Assembly (NCBI GenBank): GCA_948567375.1
Contig: OX419755.1
Coordinates: forward strand, 41,235,001-41,299,000
Direction of reading: 5' to 3'
DNA from: Lunularia cruciata
Taxonomy: Eukaryota > Streptophyta > Marchantiopsida > Lunulariales > Lunulariaceae
Length of the DNA stretch: 64,000 bases
The translations under genes and the position numbers were made by a program. Shown in pieces: positions 11,801-22,277 of the stretch (position 1 is its first letter; every line of letters starts with the position of its first letter). The notes under the pieces were generated by a model. The model was not told the DNA's origin. It searched no databases and was given only the letters and a program-made list of their open reading frames with translations.

Positions 11801-12039
11801 TGCTTGACATCAAACTTGAGTGCAAACCCGGTTGGTTCCACGTCATCCCAAATGCCCTATCACAAGAGCCTGATTTGAAGTCTCTTCCTCTCATCATGGT
11901 GGCAATTACGACGGTGTTAGTTGACTCCAAGGTCCAAATTGAGTATAAAATAACTCTACAACAAGATCCCTTCTTTTGGATGGTACAAGGTTCTCTTGCA
12001 ACATGCAACAAGGAGTAAAACACCTTCTCTTTCAAGGAA

Positions 12040-13165
12040 GGCCTTCTATTTCATGAGGACCAGATATATATTCCAGCGAAGGGTGATCTATGACTTGTGT
12101 GTCTCCAAGAAGCCCATGACTTACCAATAGCTGGTCACATGAATGTAGATAAGACCTTGAGTACCCTCCAACACCAATGGTGGTGGCCCAACATGGCACA
12201 AGATGTTCAAGAGTTTGTCCAATTGTATAAGAGATGCCAGTGTAACAAGGCCAACAACCAGAAACCGAGTGGACTCCTTCAAACACTCCTCATTCCATCT
12301 ACTTAAGGGGAACACGTGAGCTTGGATCTCATTACAGCTTAGGCTTGGATTACATCCTTGCCCAAGATAAAGCAAGGTCACACAAAAATAGTGGTGTTTG
12401 TGGATAAAATTAGTAAGCAAATCTATTTAGCACCAACCTTTGATACCGTAGATGCTCCAACATTAGCGCAAATATACTTTGACATTATCTTCAAGCATCA
12501 TGGGATGCCTCATGTACTCATCTCCTACTATGATTCTCAATTCATTGGAAAATTTTGGCAAGCACTCTTCCAAATACTCAGCACTAAGCTTGCTTTGTCT
12601 ACAGCCTATCATCGTCAAACTGATGGACAAATTGAGCATGCAAATTTCACCTTAGAGGATATGCTTTGTGCCTTCATCAACATTTACCATAGCAATTGGG
12701 ATGAATGTCTTGTAGTTATGTAGTTTGCATACAATAATTCCAAACATGCAAGCATTGGATTCTTTCTTTTCTTCTTTGATTTTGGCCAAGATCCACTTGT
12801 TCCAAAATCTCTTGTTGCTCCTCCTCTATCTCATGTCCCTCATACTTCCACCTTCTTGACCACCATATCCCAATCTCTCCAACAAGCCAAATCTCATCTT
12901 CTTGTTGCTCAAAATTGTCAAAAACAATATGCACACCACTATCATCGTGATCTCACCTTTCAACTTGGTGATAAGATCATGCTCTCGTCCAACAACCTAC
13001 CCCTCCCATTTGATACCCAAGTCCATAAACTTGCTCCTAATTGGATGGGACCCTTTGATGTCATCCAAATCATTTCTCTTGTTGCTTATCAACTTGCCTT
13101 GCATTGTAATATGCACCTTCACCCTATCTTTCATATTTCCAAGTTGAAACCCTTTGCTTCTAGCC
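12040..13165 (+). pseudogene. Element D integrase remnant
   Basis: The N-terminal zinc domain reads H-DLPIAG-H and C-Q-C-NKAN (12100-12260). The core is open at 12358-12723, with VVFVDKISKQIYLAPT, the strand before the second Asp (ISYYDSQF) and a QTDGQIEHAN segment at the usual Glu position. The GPF-like module GDKIMLSSNNL...NWMGPFDVIQ lies at 12970-13160. Stops and a frame change separate the parts. Confidence 0.75.
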
Positions 13166-13224
13166 CATCTTATTTTTCCTCTTGTGTCCAACTTCCTCTT
13201 CTTCCCATCCCTACCAATGATACA

Positions 13225-13360
13225 TGAAGAGTATGAAGTTGATTGGATCCTTGCAGGTTGCCACATTCAATGAGGCTATCAATGACATACAAAGTACAAA
13301 ATCCTCTAGAAAGGGGATCCCCTACATGATGCCACTTGGGAACCTCTTTTTCATCTGCAA
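13225..13360 (+). pseudogene. Element D chromodomain remnant
   Basis: After the integrase, the frame EEYEVDWILAG leads through two stops to KYKIL and a later DATWEPL segment in a shifted frame. This is the pattern of the chromodomain at the C-terminus of chromovirus integrases, which targets insertion to modified histones. It identifies D as a chromovirus. Confidence 0.6.
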
Positions 13361-13434
13361 AATGAAAAATGGCTATCCAAGAGTTTGAAGCTTCAATGGC
13401 AATGAAGATATCACCAACTAGTGGTGGGAGAATA

Positions 13435-13800
13435 TATAACAATATAGAATTTAGTGATGAAGTTAGTCAAGGCTAACAAAGTAGCAAATAGGCCAAATTA
13501 GCCTAGAATATTCTAAAAGCATGTAGGAAGCTTCTTGGGAAGCATTTGGCTAGCTTAGCTTGCACCCCAAGTAGATAGCTTTTAGAAGGAAGTTTCTAGA
13601 AACTTCCAACTAGCTTAGCTTGCACGCCAAGTAGGCAATTTCTAGAAGAAAACTTCTTGAGAAGCTTCTCAAGAGCCTTGTATGTTCTCTATAAATACCA
13701 AAGCCAAAGCTCATGCTAGGTATTTGTATTTTCCCATACTTAAGTGTCCCAATGTGATCTTTTATTCTCCTATTTCTCTCCTTGATCTTGACCTTTTATA
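13435..13800 (+). repeat. Element D 3' LTR (366 bp, internally deleted)
   Basis: Pairs with 8123-8546. It begins TATAACAAT (TG changed to TA) after a purine-rich tract (gtggtgggagaa) and ends at 13800. It lacks about 60 bp present in the 5' copy. It holds a perfect four-unit heat-shock element: GAA 13589-13591, TTC 13594-13596, GAA 13599-13601, TTC 13604-13606. A TATAAATA box lies at 13690-13697. Confidence 0.85.
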
Positions 13801-13805
13801 GCAGA

Positions 13806-14609
13806 GATAGTTATGTCTATTATGGATGTTGAGTAAGTAGTCTTATAGCAATAGATTTAGCATGTTGAGGGGCATAAATTCAAAGTTTACCATTAATCAA
13901 TATAGAAGAAAATTCCTCTATCCTTCTTTGGGACAAATAGTACCAATGCTCCCCAAGGAGATGTACAATGTCATAGGATAGATTCTCACTCATCTCTTTG
14001 TTGAAAGAGGCTTATGGGAGAGGACAAGACATTACATGAAAGTAGTGGAGATGAGGTAGATGTTCCATTGGATGAGAATTATTCAATGATGTAGAGGATG
14101 AAGATGAGGAGCTTGATGTAGAGGGTGAGTGAGAGTATTATCTTAGATGTTTCATTCATGTTTGAGTTATGTTTTGTAATTTCACCAATATAATAAATAT
14201 TTAATGAATGAACTTCTTCAAGTTATGTTATGGATGTTGTGCATGTATTTATCCTTACATAAAATCTCTTTTTGCAATGGTTAATTCATGCCTCATTTAA
14301 TATCATGTTTTCTAAATGTTATAACTTTATTAATAGAATGATGTTCTTAAATCCTTGTGCATAAGACAACATCATATTATTGATAATCCATTCAATAGAG
14401 TAGTGAGTCCACATGGTGACTTTAGATATTCTAGCCTCTCATTATGGAGCTATAAGATCCCATGGAGAAGATCATAAACTAGGGAGTTTGGGCCGTGACA
14501 AAGAGATAACATCTCACCATGAGTTGCATTCTCATGAGTCCCATACTAGACAGAGATAGAGAGTGAGGATGTTTTTTGTAGGAGGAAACATTCCTTATCA
14601 GAGCAAGAG
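13806..14609. other. Undetermined sequence
   Basis: AT-rich, with no recognisable gene. Acidic codon runs near 14090-14130 (DEDEELDVEGE) resemble the end of many plant proteins but cannot be assigned. Confidence 0.4.
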
Positions 14610-14909
14610 ATGAATTTTGGGGCACAAGAGAGTTCTAGAGTTGAGAGATTAGCTAAGCTAGATAGGCTAGCAATAGAGAAAGATATGCATTTTTTAAGTG
14701 AGGAGAGATTTAGAGTTGAAAGATTAGCTAACATGGATAAGCTGCATGTAGAGAAGGAGATGCATTTTAGGATAGAGGAGAGTTCACAAGTTAAGAGATT
14801 ATTTGAGTTGGATAGGCTAGTGATAGAGATGGAGAGGCATTTTAGAAATGATGATGATGCTAGAGCTAAGAGATTGGCTAAGTTACATGGTGATTGGATG
14901 TATATATAG
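14610..14909 (+). CDS. Small heptad-repeat ORF (unknown)
   Basis: A 99-codon open frame with about three and a half copies of a 25-26-residue unit (for example SSRVERLAKLDRLAIEKDMHF), each spaced about 78 bp apart. The hydrophobic spacing and high Lys/Arg/Glu content predict a coiled coil. It sits upstream of the phosphatase-like pseudogene at 15574 and may have been part of the same degenerated gene or element. No family was recognised, and it may not be expressed. Confidence 0.3.
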   Translation: MNFGAQESSRVERLAKLDRLAIEKDMHFLSEERFRVERLANMDKLHVEKEMHFRIEESSQVKRLFELDRLVIEMERHFRNDDDARAKRLAKLHGDWMYI

Positions 14910-15573
14910 ATTATGCCTGATAGTTACTAGCTTCAAGAGAGCTTTTACTTACTAGAGTTCCGGATTACTCTTGGAGTTTAGAGATAACATGGGATGAGTT
15001 AGCCAAAGCATGTACAAATCTAGACTTGGTTTGGACTGAGCTTGAGGTGGCTTATGAGGATGCCGGACCTCCTTTGGGATGAGGCACCAAGATTTCCTCA
15101 GGTTCATATTGGGATCCATATTGAGGAGAATTCTCACAAGATTCATTCTCATAGTATATATGAGGCCAAATCACAAACATTGGAGGATATGCAAGAGGCT
15201 ACTAAAGCTCAAGTACATATTCATTCATAGGTTTCTAGGCCTCATGCTCAAACTCCTAGGTCCCACACTCATATTAGGACTCAAACACATGTACCTATGA
15301 CTCAAACTTGTAGTAAAACTTCACAAACCATTTTGACATTGATTGGAGCACCTAAGGAAGAGCCATATGTATGGATACGTGATTATGAATATTGTTCCTT
15401 GGAGACCCATGGTTTCAAATGATCTCTCATCTCTACTTATATTTAGAGGAATTCTTGATAAATTTAAGTGGCTTCAAGAGAGGAAGATTGCTTTGAGAGA
15501 TGAGGTTTCTAGACTTAGAGATTTGTAAGAGAGTATTACCTTATCTAGATACTTCATTCTTTGCATCCTTTAC

Positions 15574-15960
15574 CATACAAATAGGAGGAGGAAGATACTA
15601 ATATTAGATATTGGTTGTTTGGTGGATATTAGGTAGACTTGCTATCCTTTGTTTGAACAATGGTGTGAGCATATGATTGCTCTTAGATGGAGGAGTTATA
15701 GGGCAAGTAGAGACTTTTATTATATCCTATAGCCAAGAGTTAAGGAGTTTTTAGAGTATTGTGTTTCATACTTTGAGGTGATCCTATGGACAAGTGATAC
15801 TATGAGGGATGTAGAGCACTTTCTATGTTTGATGTGGGATTGTGATTTCCTACCTAATGGAGTACACACTAGAGCGTGCGTCATGGGGTGCTTTGGAGAG
15901 AGAGAAAAAGGTTCATTGATAAGTACAAAGGTTTTATGGTTAGACCTTATAATTCATTGA
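15574..15960 (+). pseudogene. NIF/FCP1-like HAD phosphatase pseudogene fragment
   Basis: One frame, interrupted by two TAG codons, carries the order of the NLI-interacting-factor phosphatase fold. KILILDIGCLVD stands where family members have LLILDLNG.L.D (HAD motif I). PRVKEFLEYCVSYFEVILWTS then matches the kRP...FLefc...f.v.iWtS block, followed by an MRDVEHFL helix. The aspartates of the classic DxDxT phosphatase motif are not both present (DIG), as in some plant family members. No exons or promoter are evident. It may be a retained fragment of a host gene or one captured by a mobile element. Confidence 0.6.
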
Positions 15961-16244
15961 CATCACTAGGGTACCCATCATAGATGTATTGATACTCAAT
16001 AGTGTAACACTTCTATATCGTAGGAACCATCCCCATGGTACTATACATCATCCTAGATTTCTCTACTTGATATACCTAGGTCATACTACATTCCACCCTT
16101 GGACCTCTAATAGCTCTACTAGACAAATTTAGAGTAGACACTCACCTTGCTGTTGCATTTGTAGAGGAGGATTGGACATAAGGAAAACTTAGGGAGTATA
16201 GTCAAGATCCATACAAGCTTTTATTGGAGTGTTTTTAGGGACTC

Positions 16245-16583
16245 TGTAATACCATTAGTTAGAAATATTATCTAGAGGTAGAAAATGGCTTGGTAATATC
16301 TCAAAGGATATTATATGATGGTCTAAGTAGATTAGATAGAGATTTCACCAAAAAAAATTACTTCCACTAATAGGGCAGAGGTTGCAAACACCCTAAAAAC
16401 TTTAGAGCCAATTTTGGAGGCTTAAATGGATGAATTAGGCCTCAAAAATAAAAAGATTCCTCCACCTCTAAAATAAAAGACATTGCCTTTTCTTTCCCAT
16501 GTTTGTCTCATTGAGAAATTTCCAATGGTACTTCAACCATACTGTTTTGAGCTTCCTATAAGAAAATTCTCTAAAGATTCTCT
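16245..16583 (+). mobile_element. Left half of a family-C LTR (C'), split by A1
   Basis: Starts TGTAATACCA and matches the first half of the element C LTR (27035-27727). Landmarks are the tcaccaaaa...cttc.actaatag tract, ggaggc.taaatggatgaattaggcctcaaaaa and gattccctaaaag. The match breaks at 16583 and resumes at 26377 on the far side of A1. The segment is much older than element C. Confidence 0.8.
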
Positions 16584-17023
16584 ATCATGCCATTTGTAGC
16601 ATCTCATCTGGATTGCTCAAACTCTAGAGTAGTAGTGTTGGTAGTCAAGAGTATTTTGGTAGTTACTCATAGACTACTTGTTAACGGTCAGATTTTGTGT
16701 TTGGAGTAGTAACTACATGGTGGGGCTCACCATCACTTAGCACCGTTTGCACCATCAAATGAGTCATCAATAAGACCGTTAGGGTTGGAAAGCAAGGGGT
16801 ATACTTTCAAAATGTAGCTCTAGAGAGCTCACTTCTTTGATATTGAGCCTTCAAGTTCTTGGCCATGGTGGATAGAGGCTTGCAAGCATCACTTGGATTC
16901 TCTTAGCTATAGTGGATGTGGCTTAATTGTAATCAGTTTCCAATTGTTGGCAGATTATGGAGTGTTAGATCAAGTACTAATCTAATTGAGTGTGATTTGA
17001 GTTGTGTAAACAAACTAATAACA
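16584..17023 (+). repeat. L terminal repeat, 5' copy of A1
   Basis: Runs from tatcatgccatttgtag to aataaca and pairs with 25844-26270. Unlike the 3' copy it has no S segment on either side. The sequence just inside (atcagagaag) may hold a decayed primer site, but no convincing tRNA match was seen. Confidence 0.75.
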
Positions 17024-18440
17024 TCAGAGAAGTGAGGTCAAGGAGAAATCACAAACTAAAGGTCTTGGTGGTATCTTCAAGCCTTCCTAATTGTTGGTAG
17101 CTTGATTGTGGTCCAGAGTTTCCCTCATAGTAATTGTGTGCAAAAGGTCCTTGAATTGATGCAGATTTGGCAGTGAGGCAGATGGTGTGCGGAAGCGCTA
17201 GCCATATTCAAGCAAAGTGAAGCAATTTTCAAGCGGTAGTTGTGATTTTGAGCTCATGAGGTGAAAGCAAGACCAATTTGGTGCAAGTTGAGCTCATAAA
17301 GTGAAATTGAAGGTAGAGTTGGGAACCCATTCCCATGAATTACAAATTTTGAGAATCATGTCTGTCTAATTTGGCTCGAATAAAGATTTAGCAAAGGATT
17401 TGGCAATCAACTAACTTTAGGGATTCACCTCAGATTTTATATCAAAATTTTGCTGGAGTTTACTTCAGATTTTGGCTAGATTTGGAGGAGTTTTGCCATA
17501 TTTAGAGAGGGTTTGAAGTGGCAGATTTTGACTCGAGTTGGAGGAGCTTGGCCAAATTTGGAGGAGTTTTTCCAGATTTGGTATGGGTTTGAAGTGGCAA
17601 GAAGAAAGGCCTCATTTGGCATTTAGAGGCTTTGAGGTATAGGGCTGTGGGCTATGAAGACCTAAAAGGTCCAACAAGGCAACTTGCTGGCATGAGGCTA
17701 GCTAGTTTTGAGTAGATTTTGGTCATTTTAGCAAAATATGCACACCTTGTTGTGCAAAATATACTAGATTCTGCATAACAAGGTTTGATCTCTAGATCTT
17801 TGGATTTTAGATTGGTGCCCTATCCAAAAAATCCACCCTCACTTGTTGTCCTAGTGATTTTTCCACTATTATCTATACACTTAGTTTGAGAGATAGTTTG
17901 ATCCTATTCTTGGTGATCTTGGTAACTTAGGAAATAGATAAGTCATATTATGTCAAATGCCAAATGGTGGCAGAGTCAATCCAATGTTGATTCATGAGAT
18001 GGAGAGTTTTCATTAGATTTCTTGTGATTGGACTCCCTCCATTATCTTCTTCTTATTTGTGCACCATGTTTGTATGAGTTGCCCCAACTTTAGAGCATTG
18101 GTGCTCTAGTGTGCTCTCAATAGTGAGGTTGGAGTGATGACTAGTCAGACTATCTATGTTTCTCTTTGGTGAGGCAAGAAGTGATAATCTACAAATCGTG
18201 AGAGTGCATGTTTTGATGCATGCATCTACAAGTTGTCTTTTCTCCTAGTGTAGTTGTTCTAGTTAGAGCTACAATAGTGGGTGACATTTGGTTGGTATGT
18301 TGGCACTCGGTGGAGTACTTGTGGTGGTTCCGATTGTGGGTAGTAATTTTTGGTTACTTTATCACTACGGAGTTCTTTGGGGATTCCAAAAAAGATAGCG
18401 CTATAGTACATAATGGGTTTACTTAGCGTGGTGCTCAATA
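17024..18440 (+). other. A1 untranslated leader
   Basis: A 1.4-kb stretch without coding potential between L and gag, alignable with A2 (49500-50942). It includes short direct repeats of a ggaggagttttgccaaatttgg type (17490-17580). Such long leaders usually carry packaging and translation signals (general knowledge). None is identified here. Confidence 0.5.
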
Positions 18441-19880
18441 TCAACTTGTATCTTAGGTCCTAGTGAGGAAGGAGATTGATTTTGAGTTGGAGTTTGACGT
18501 AGGAGTTGATTCAATTGAGAGTGCACTTTGGTGTGTTTGCACAATTGTTGTGGGACATGGACAAGATTTATGGGGCCTCCAAAGGTCCCAAGCATTATTC
18601 AGGTACAATGGGTATCATTGAGTTGGAGGACTTCATCCAAGAGTTTGATAGTTGGTGTGATCTATTGTAGATGCGGAACACGACTTTGTTCACATCTTCC
18701 ATGGCGTGGAAGGGGTTGTTTCAACACTTGGAAGGTCCACTGATGGATACCTAATATGAGTTTAGGAGAGCTCACTTGGAGGACATTGAGCTATGGAGAC
18801 AATATTGGTCTCTAAACTATGTCTCCATCACTTCAGGCTTAGTTTCTAGAGGTAGATCGATTGTACCCACAAGTTCTAACTCTAGTAGCATTGGTAGATC
18901 TCTTGGAGATAGTGCTACTATGATTGGAGGTACTACTACAAGAGGTGGTTTAGTACTGAGGTTTAATTGCATGGTAGAGTTCTTTTAGTGTTTGAGGCAA
19001 AACTACCAAGGAGTGTGGATTGGTAAGCTAAGGAGCTCTAATGCAAGAGTTCCAATGGAAGGGTAGAGAGAGCCTATGCAAGGCATACACTCACATGAGA
19101 TGGCTAATCAGTTTTACTTAAGGAGTTACTAAGGCCTAGGCAATCTAGTTTTGATATGGGATACTAGACAGGGAGTTGTGACATAGAGTCCGTGATGCTA
19201 TGTTGTTATAAGCTACTTCACCTACTTTGGCAATGGTCTTTGTTTTGGCTGAGCGTATTGAGCTCAACATGGTGAAGGAAAAAATGGTGATATTTGGATT
19301 TGGTAGAGAGACGTCATCCATAGCTATTCCTTCTTCCAAAGTGCAACAAAGTGCACCATGCCATGTTGGTTTTTGAGGACAAGGTAGACAGCCCAGATTC
19401 TATGGAGCAACTAGAGGGTCTAATGTAGCTAGATCCTCACCTTCATTTTTGGGTTAGTAGCAACCAATGATGGTGGTGTTGCTTGCTGGACTTGTGGTAG
19501 ACCTCACCATAGGAGAGAGTCCACCTGATACCTCTGGTGCATCACAACCAACATAGAGATAGTGTGAATATTGCCACAAATTTGGTCACACTAGTGACCA
19601 ATGCTTTGACTTACATCCGGAGTTACGGAGTGGTAGAGTTGCTATGGTAGGTGGTAGAGGAGCTCCAAGTCATAGAGGATGAGGTGGTAGAGGATCCACA
19701 CCTAGTAGGAGTGCGGAGCTTGCTCTTACTTCCAATACAGCCATGGCTACTTGGATTGAGCAGTTGGAGCAAAGATTAACATGGTCATAGCTCAAAGGAG
19801 ACTAGATTCAGGTACTGAGGCTTCTACCTCATATGCAGGTGATAGAGACATCTTAGACTTCATGTGCGGAGTAGCATAGG
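18440..19880 (+). pseudogene. A1 gag remnant
   Basis: Capsid-like frames include WRQYWSLNYVSITSGLV (18780-18850) and a Ser/Thr/Gly-rich patch, shared with A0 and A2. Two zinc-knuckle-type motifs follow. One reads CWTCGRPHHRRES, with the last Cys replaced by Ser. The other, near 19566-19607, reads C-EY-C-HKFG-H-TSDQ-C, a complete CX2CX4HX4C. Stops (TAG, TGA) break the frame repeatedly. Confidence 0.7.
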
Positions 19881-20439
19881 TGGATGCATCTACTATAGTG
19901 AATAGGAATGCAATACAAACTCCAGAGCCTAGAGGAGCATCAGTGGAGTTAGACCCACAAAGAGGAGAAGCTAGTAGACAAGTCAGACTTCCTCAATCTT
20001 TTACATTCTTTGAGGCACTACAGATGACATCCATGGCTCCTAGATGCCCTAGTGCAAGTGTGGTAAGTAGTGATGGGGTGCATGATGGACTACCTAGTAG
20101 TAAACCACCGGCTACTACATAGATTGAGTCTAGCACAATATTGGCGGCTCAATTGATTATGCAATTTCCATTATTCTCAACCAATGACATGTTTATCTTG
20201 TGAGTTGACCCAACCTTAGTGTTCCAATTGGCTGCCACACTTTTTGAAAGTAGGGATGATGTGGTCCCTATTGCTAGAGCAAAGGTGGTTGATAGTGGAG
20301 CTGACTTGGTTGAGGAGCATGGGATCCACTTAACAACCAATGGTTTATGGCAGACAATAGTGGCTAGATTGGAAGAGTTACCAACTAGACCGGCCTTTGA
20401 GTGAGCACAGTTTTCACCTAGGGTTGTCTTATTGGATAA

Positions 20440-20830
20440 CCAAAGGGGAATATTTTTTTGGTGGGACCTTCAAGGCAGGTCTTACTAGACTCTAGTGCAT
20501 AGCCCCTTATGTTAGGGAAGGCTACAATTTTCAATTTGGAGTTACTAAAGACCAATATGTAGAGGTGTCCATTTCAGACCTAGACATCTCTAGGGGTAGT
20601 TCTACACAATACATCACATGTGGAGAGCTTGCTATTCAGATTCAGCCAATCATCCAATAGATAGCTTTGTGGTGAGAGCTCAAGGCATTATGACAATAGT
20701 TGAGTCATATGATGTGTTAGTTGGAGGAGTAGTGTTATACCCCATGGGTTTTAGTATTGACTATTGGGAGAAGACAACCTCCTATAGACCAGGTTGGCAG
20801 TCAAGGGAGAGATGAGTATGTTGCCTACCA
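20440..20830 (+). pseudogene. A1 aspartic protease remnant
   Basis: The retropepsin active-site region reads VLLDSSA, then a stop and PLMLGKA, so the DSG triplet has become DSS. About 230 bases on, DVLVGGVVLYPMGF with an IDYW continuation matches the second hydrophobic strand (DvllG..wl...) of Ty3 proteases. A2 keeps DSG at the same place. Confidence 0.65.
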
Positions 20831-21165
20831 ATATACTTCAATAGTGGTAGTCTTGGCACACTATAGTCCAAGACCATGACATCATCAATTTCAACTTTAA
20901 GTGGTTTTGTTACTTGTCTTGGTGATTTATTGGAAAGGAAGGCCCATGTAGAGGATACTTTAGTACCAAAGGGGATCACTCAGATTTGGAGTATGAGTGG
21001 GATTGTTCCATCCAACTTGGTTGTTCCTTTGTGGAGTTCAGAGGAGGCATTGTAGCAACATGCAGATTGATTGGTGCAATACGCTTGGAGTGGAGCCTTT
21101 GTACCACCAAGACACCAGTGTGAGGATGAGCCTCCAAAGTCAATTACCTTGACCCCTTTGGATAT
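20831..21165 (+). pseudogene. A1 linker between protease and methyltransferase
   Basis: Decayed frames share the pattern GDLLE...HVEDTLVPKG, QIWSMSGIVPS and EEAL.QHAD.LVQ with A2 (46800-47050). This roughly 110-residue linker has no recognised fold. It ends at AWQYPIE, immediately before methyltransferase motif I. Conservation between the two copies shows it was part of the polyprotein. Confidence 0.5.
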
Positions 21166-22160
21166 TATACTCATTGCTTGGCAATATCCAATAGAGGGAG
21201 TATGTCTATGGGAGTTGTTTGGTGGGATGGTACTAGACTAGTTGTGATACTACATGCGGGTATACGAGTACAGAGGTACTTGTATGTGGAGAAAGATGAG
21301 ACTATTAGGCGAGTCTCTCTACATCATGTGGCACTCTTGGCCTATCAGTATCCTGAGTTATTACTAATATCAACAATCAAGGGTTATTAGAAGATCCTAC
21401 TAGTAGATATTTCCTTGTTGGGGGTGCAACATTTGGAGAGACATAGTCCCATTCATTTGGTGATTTCTTGATGGTCATGTTAGGGACATACATGCACAAG
21501 CCAAGGTCTAGGTCTTCAAGATCTCCATTTTGGTGTGTTTTGGGAGATATTACAAATACTACAACATCTCCAGGTTCATCAGTCCATTTCTCTAGCTTAC
21601 ATTTTGGAGAACATCCCTTTGATGGGTGATTCTTACACCCGGGTGGTGGCAAATACACATCATGTCCATTCTTGGATGGGACCTACCATGTTATTAGATG
21701 CAACCAGAGTGGGATCATGGGCTCATCATGTTTGTCTTTGGTGGATAAACCTCTTACCTAGAGAGGTTTTACATCATGCTTATGATAGGATTCAATGACT
21801 AGACCACATCATTACTGATGATATCTTGGATGTTGGGCGTGACTCTTAGATGGTGGTAGTGGATGATAGGTCACCTATGGTAATGGTGAACCTAGTGGGC
21901 TAGCCCAGAGTTGCTTTTCTAACACTTATGAGTTTCCCAAGCACCCATGCTTTTTGAGAGAGAGTTCATGGACTGGTTTGGGACTCATAGTTACAACAAT
22001 TTTTGGAGCCCAATGCCAAGAAGAGAGAGCAAGCGATGGGTTTTGGCACCGGTATTACCGCTATTCCAACAATGTTAGAGGCATTCAAGCATCAAGTGTT
22101 AGGTCAAGCTATGGACCTAAACTATTTGACCTAGATTGTGAGCCTTGGCTTAGCAAAGTA
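21166..22160 (+). pseudogene. A1 C5-cytosine DNA methyltransferase (DNMT3-like), inactivated
   Basis: Domain order is that of DNMT3-type enzymes. Motif I (CLWELFGG, about 21205) is followed by AGIRVQRYLYVEKDE. The catalytic loop near 21460-21490 reads HLVIS-stop-WSC, where the Cys codon (21478-21480) survives and the preceding Pro is Ser. LGLQD.HFGVFWEIL follows, then motif VI ILENIPLMGD (about 21600). Next come LLDATRV..WAHHVCLWWINLLP, matching the IDA..vs..hRaR.fW.NLP block, and a C-terminal motif VLGQAMDLN (about 22100). A one-base deletion lies after motif I and several in-frame stops follow. DNMT3 enzymes methylate cytosine de novo using S-adenosylmethionine. This copy cannot make an intact enzyme. 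Confidence 0.82.
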
Positions 22161-22277
22161 GCGTAGGATGCGCTTAATAGGCATCACCACTTGGACACTT
22201 GTGAGCTCTATGCCTATCAAGCGATTCAAGTTGAGGGCAATGGATAGAGTGGACAAGCTATTCTTAGGACACAACTA

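Larger units (their letters stand above)
8123..13800 (+). mobile_element. Element D: decayed Ty3/gypsy chromovirus
   Basis: Full-length element with a 5' LTR (8123-8546), an initiator-Met-like primer site, gag with zinc knuckle, protease, reverse transcriptase/RNase H, integrase, chromodomain remnant, polypurine tract and a shortened 3' LTR (13435-13800). Flanks gtaga (8118-8122) and gcaga (13801-13805) match at 4 of 5 bases, a plausible decayed target duplication. Every coding domain has stops or frameshifts, so it cannot move by itself. Nothing seems to be inserted within it. Confidence 0.88.

Noticed and set aside
13860-14140. Possible hAT transposase C-terminus (acidic tail, ER.WER segment)
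   Set aside because: No dimerisation signature or terminal inverted repeats were found. Frames are too broken to judge.
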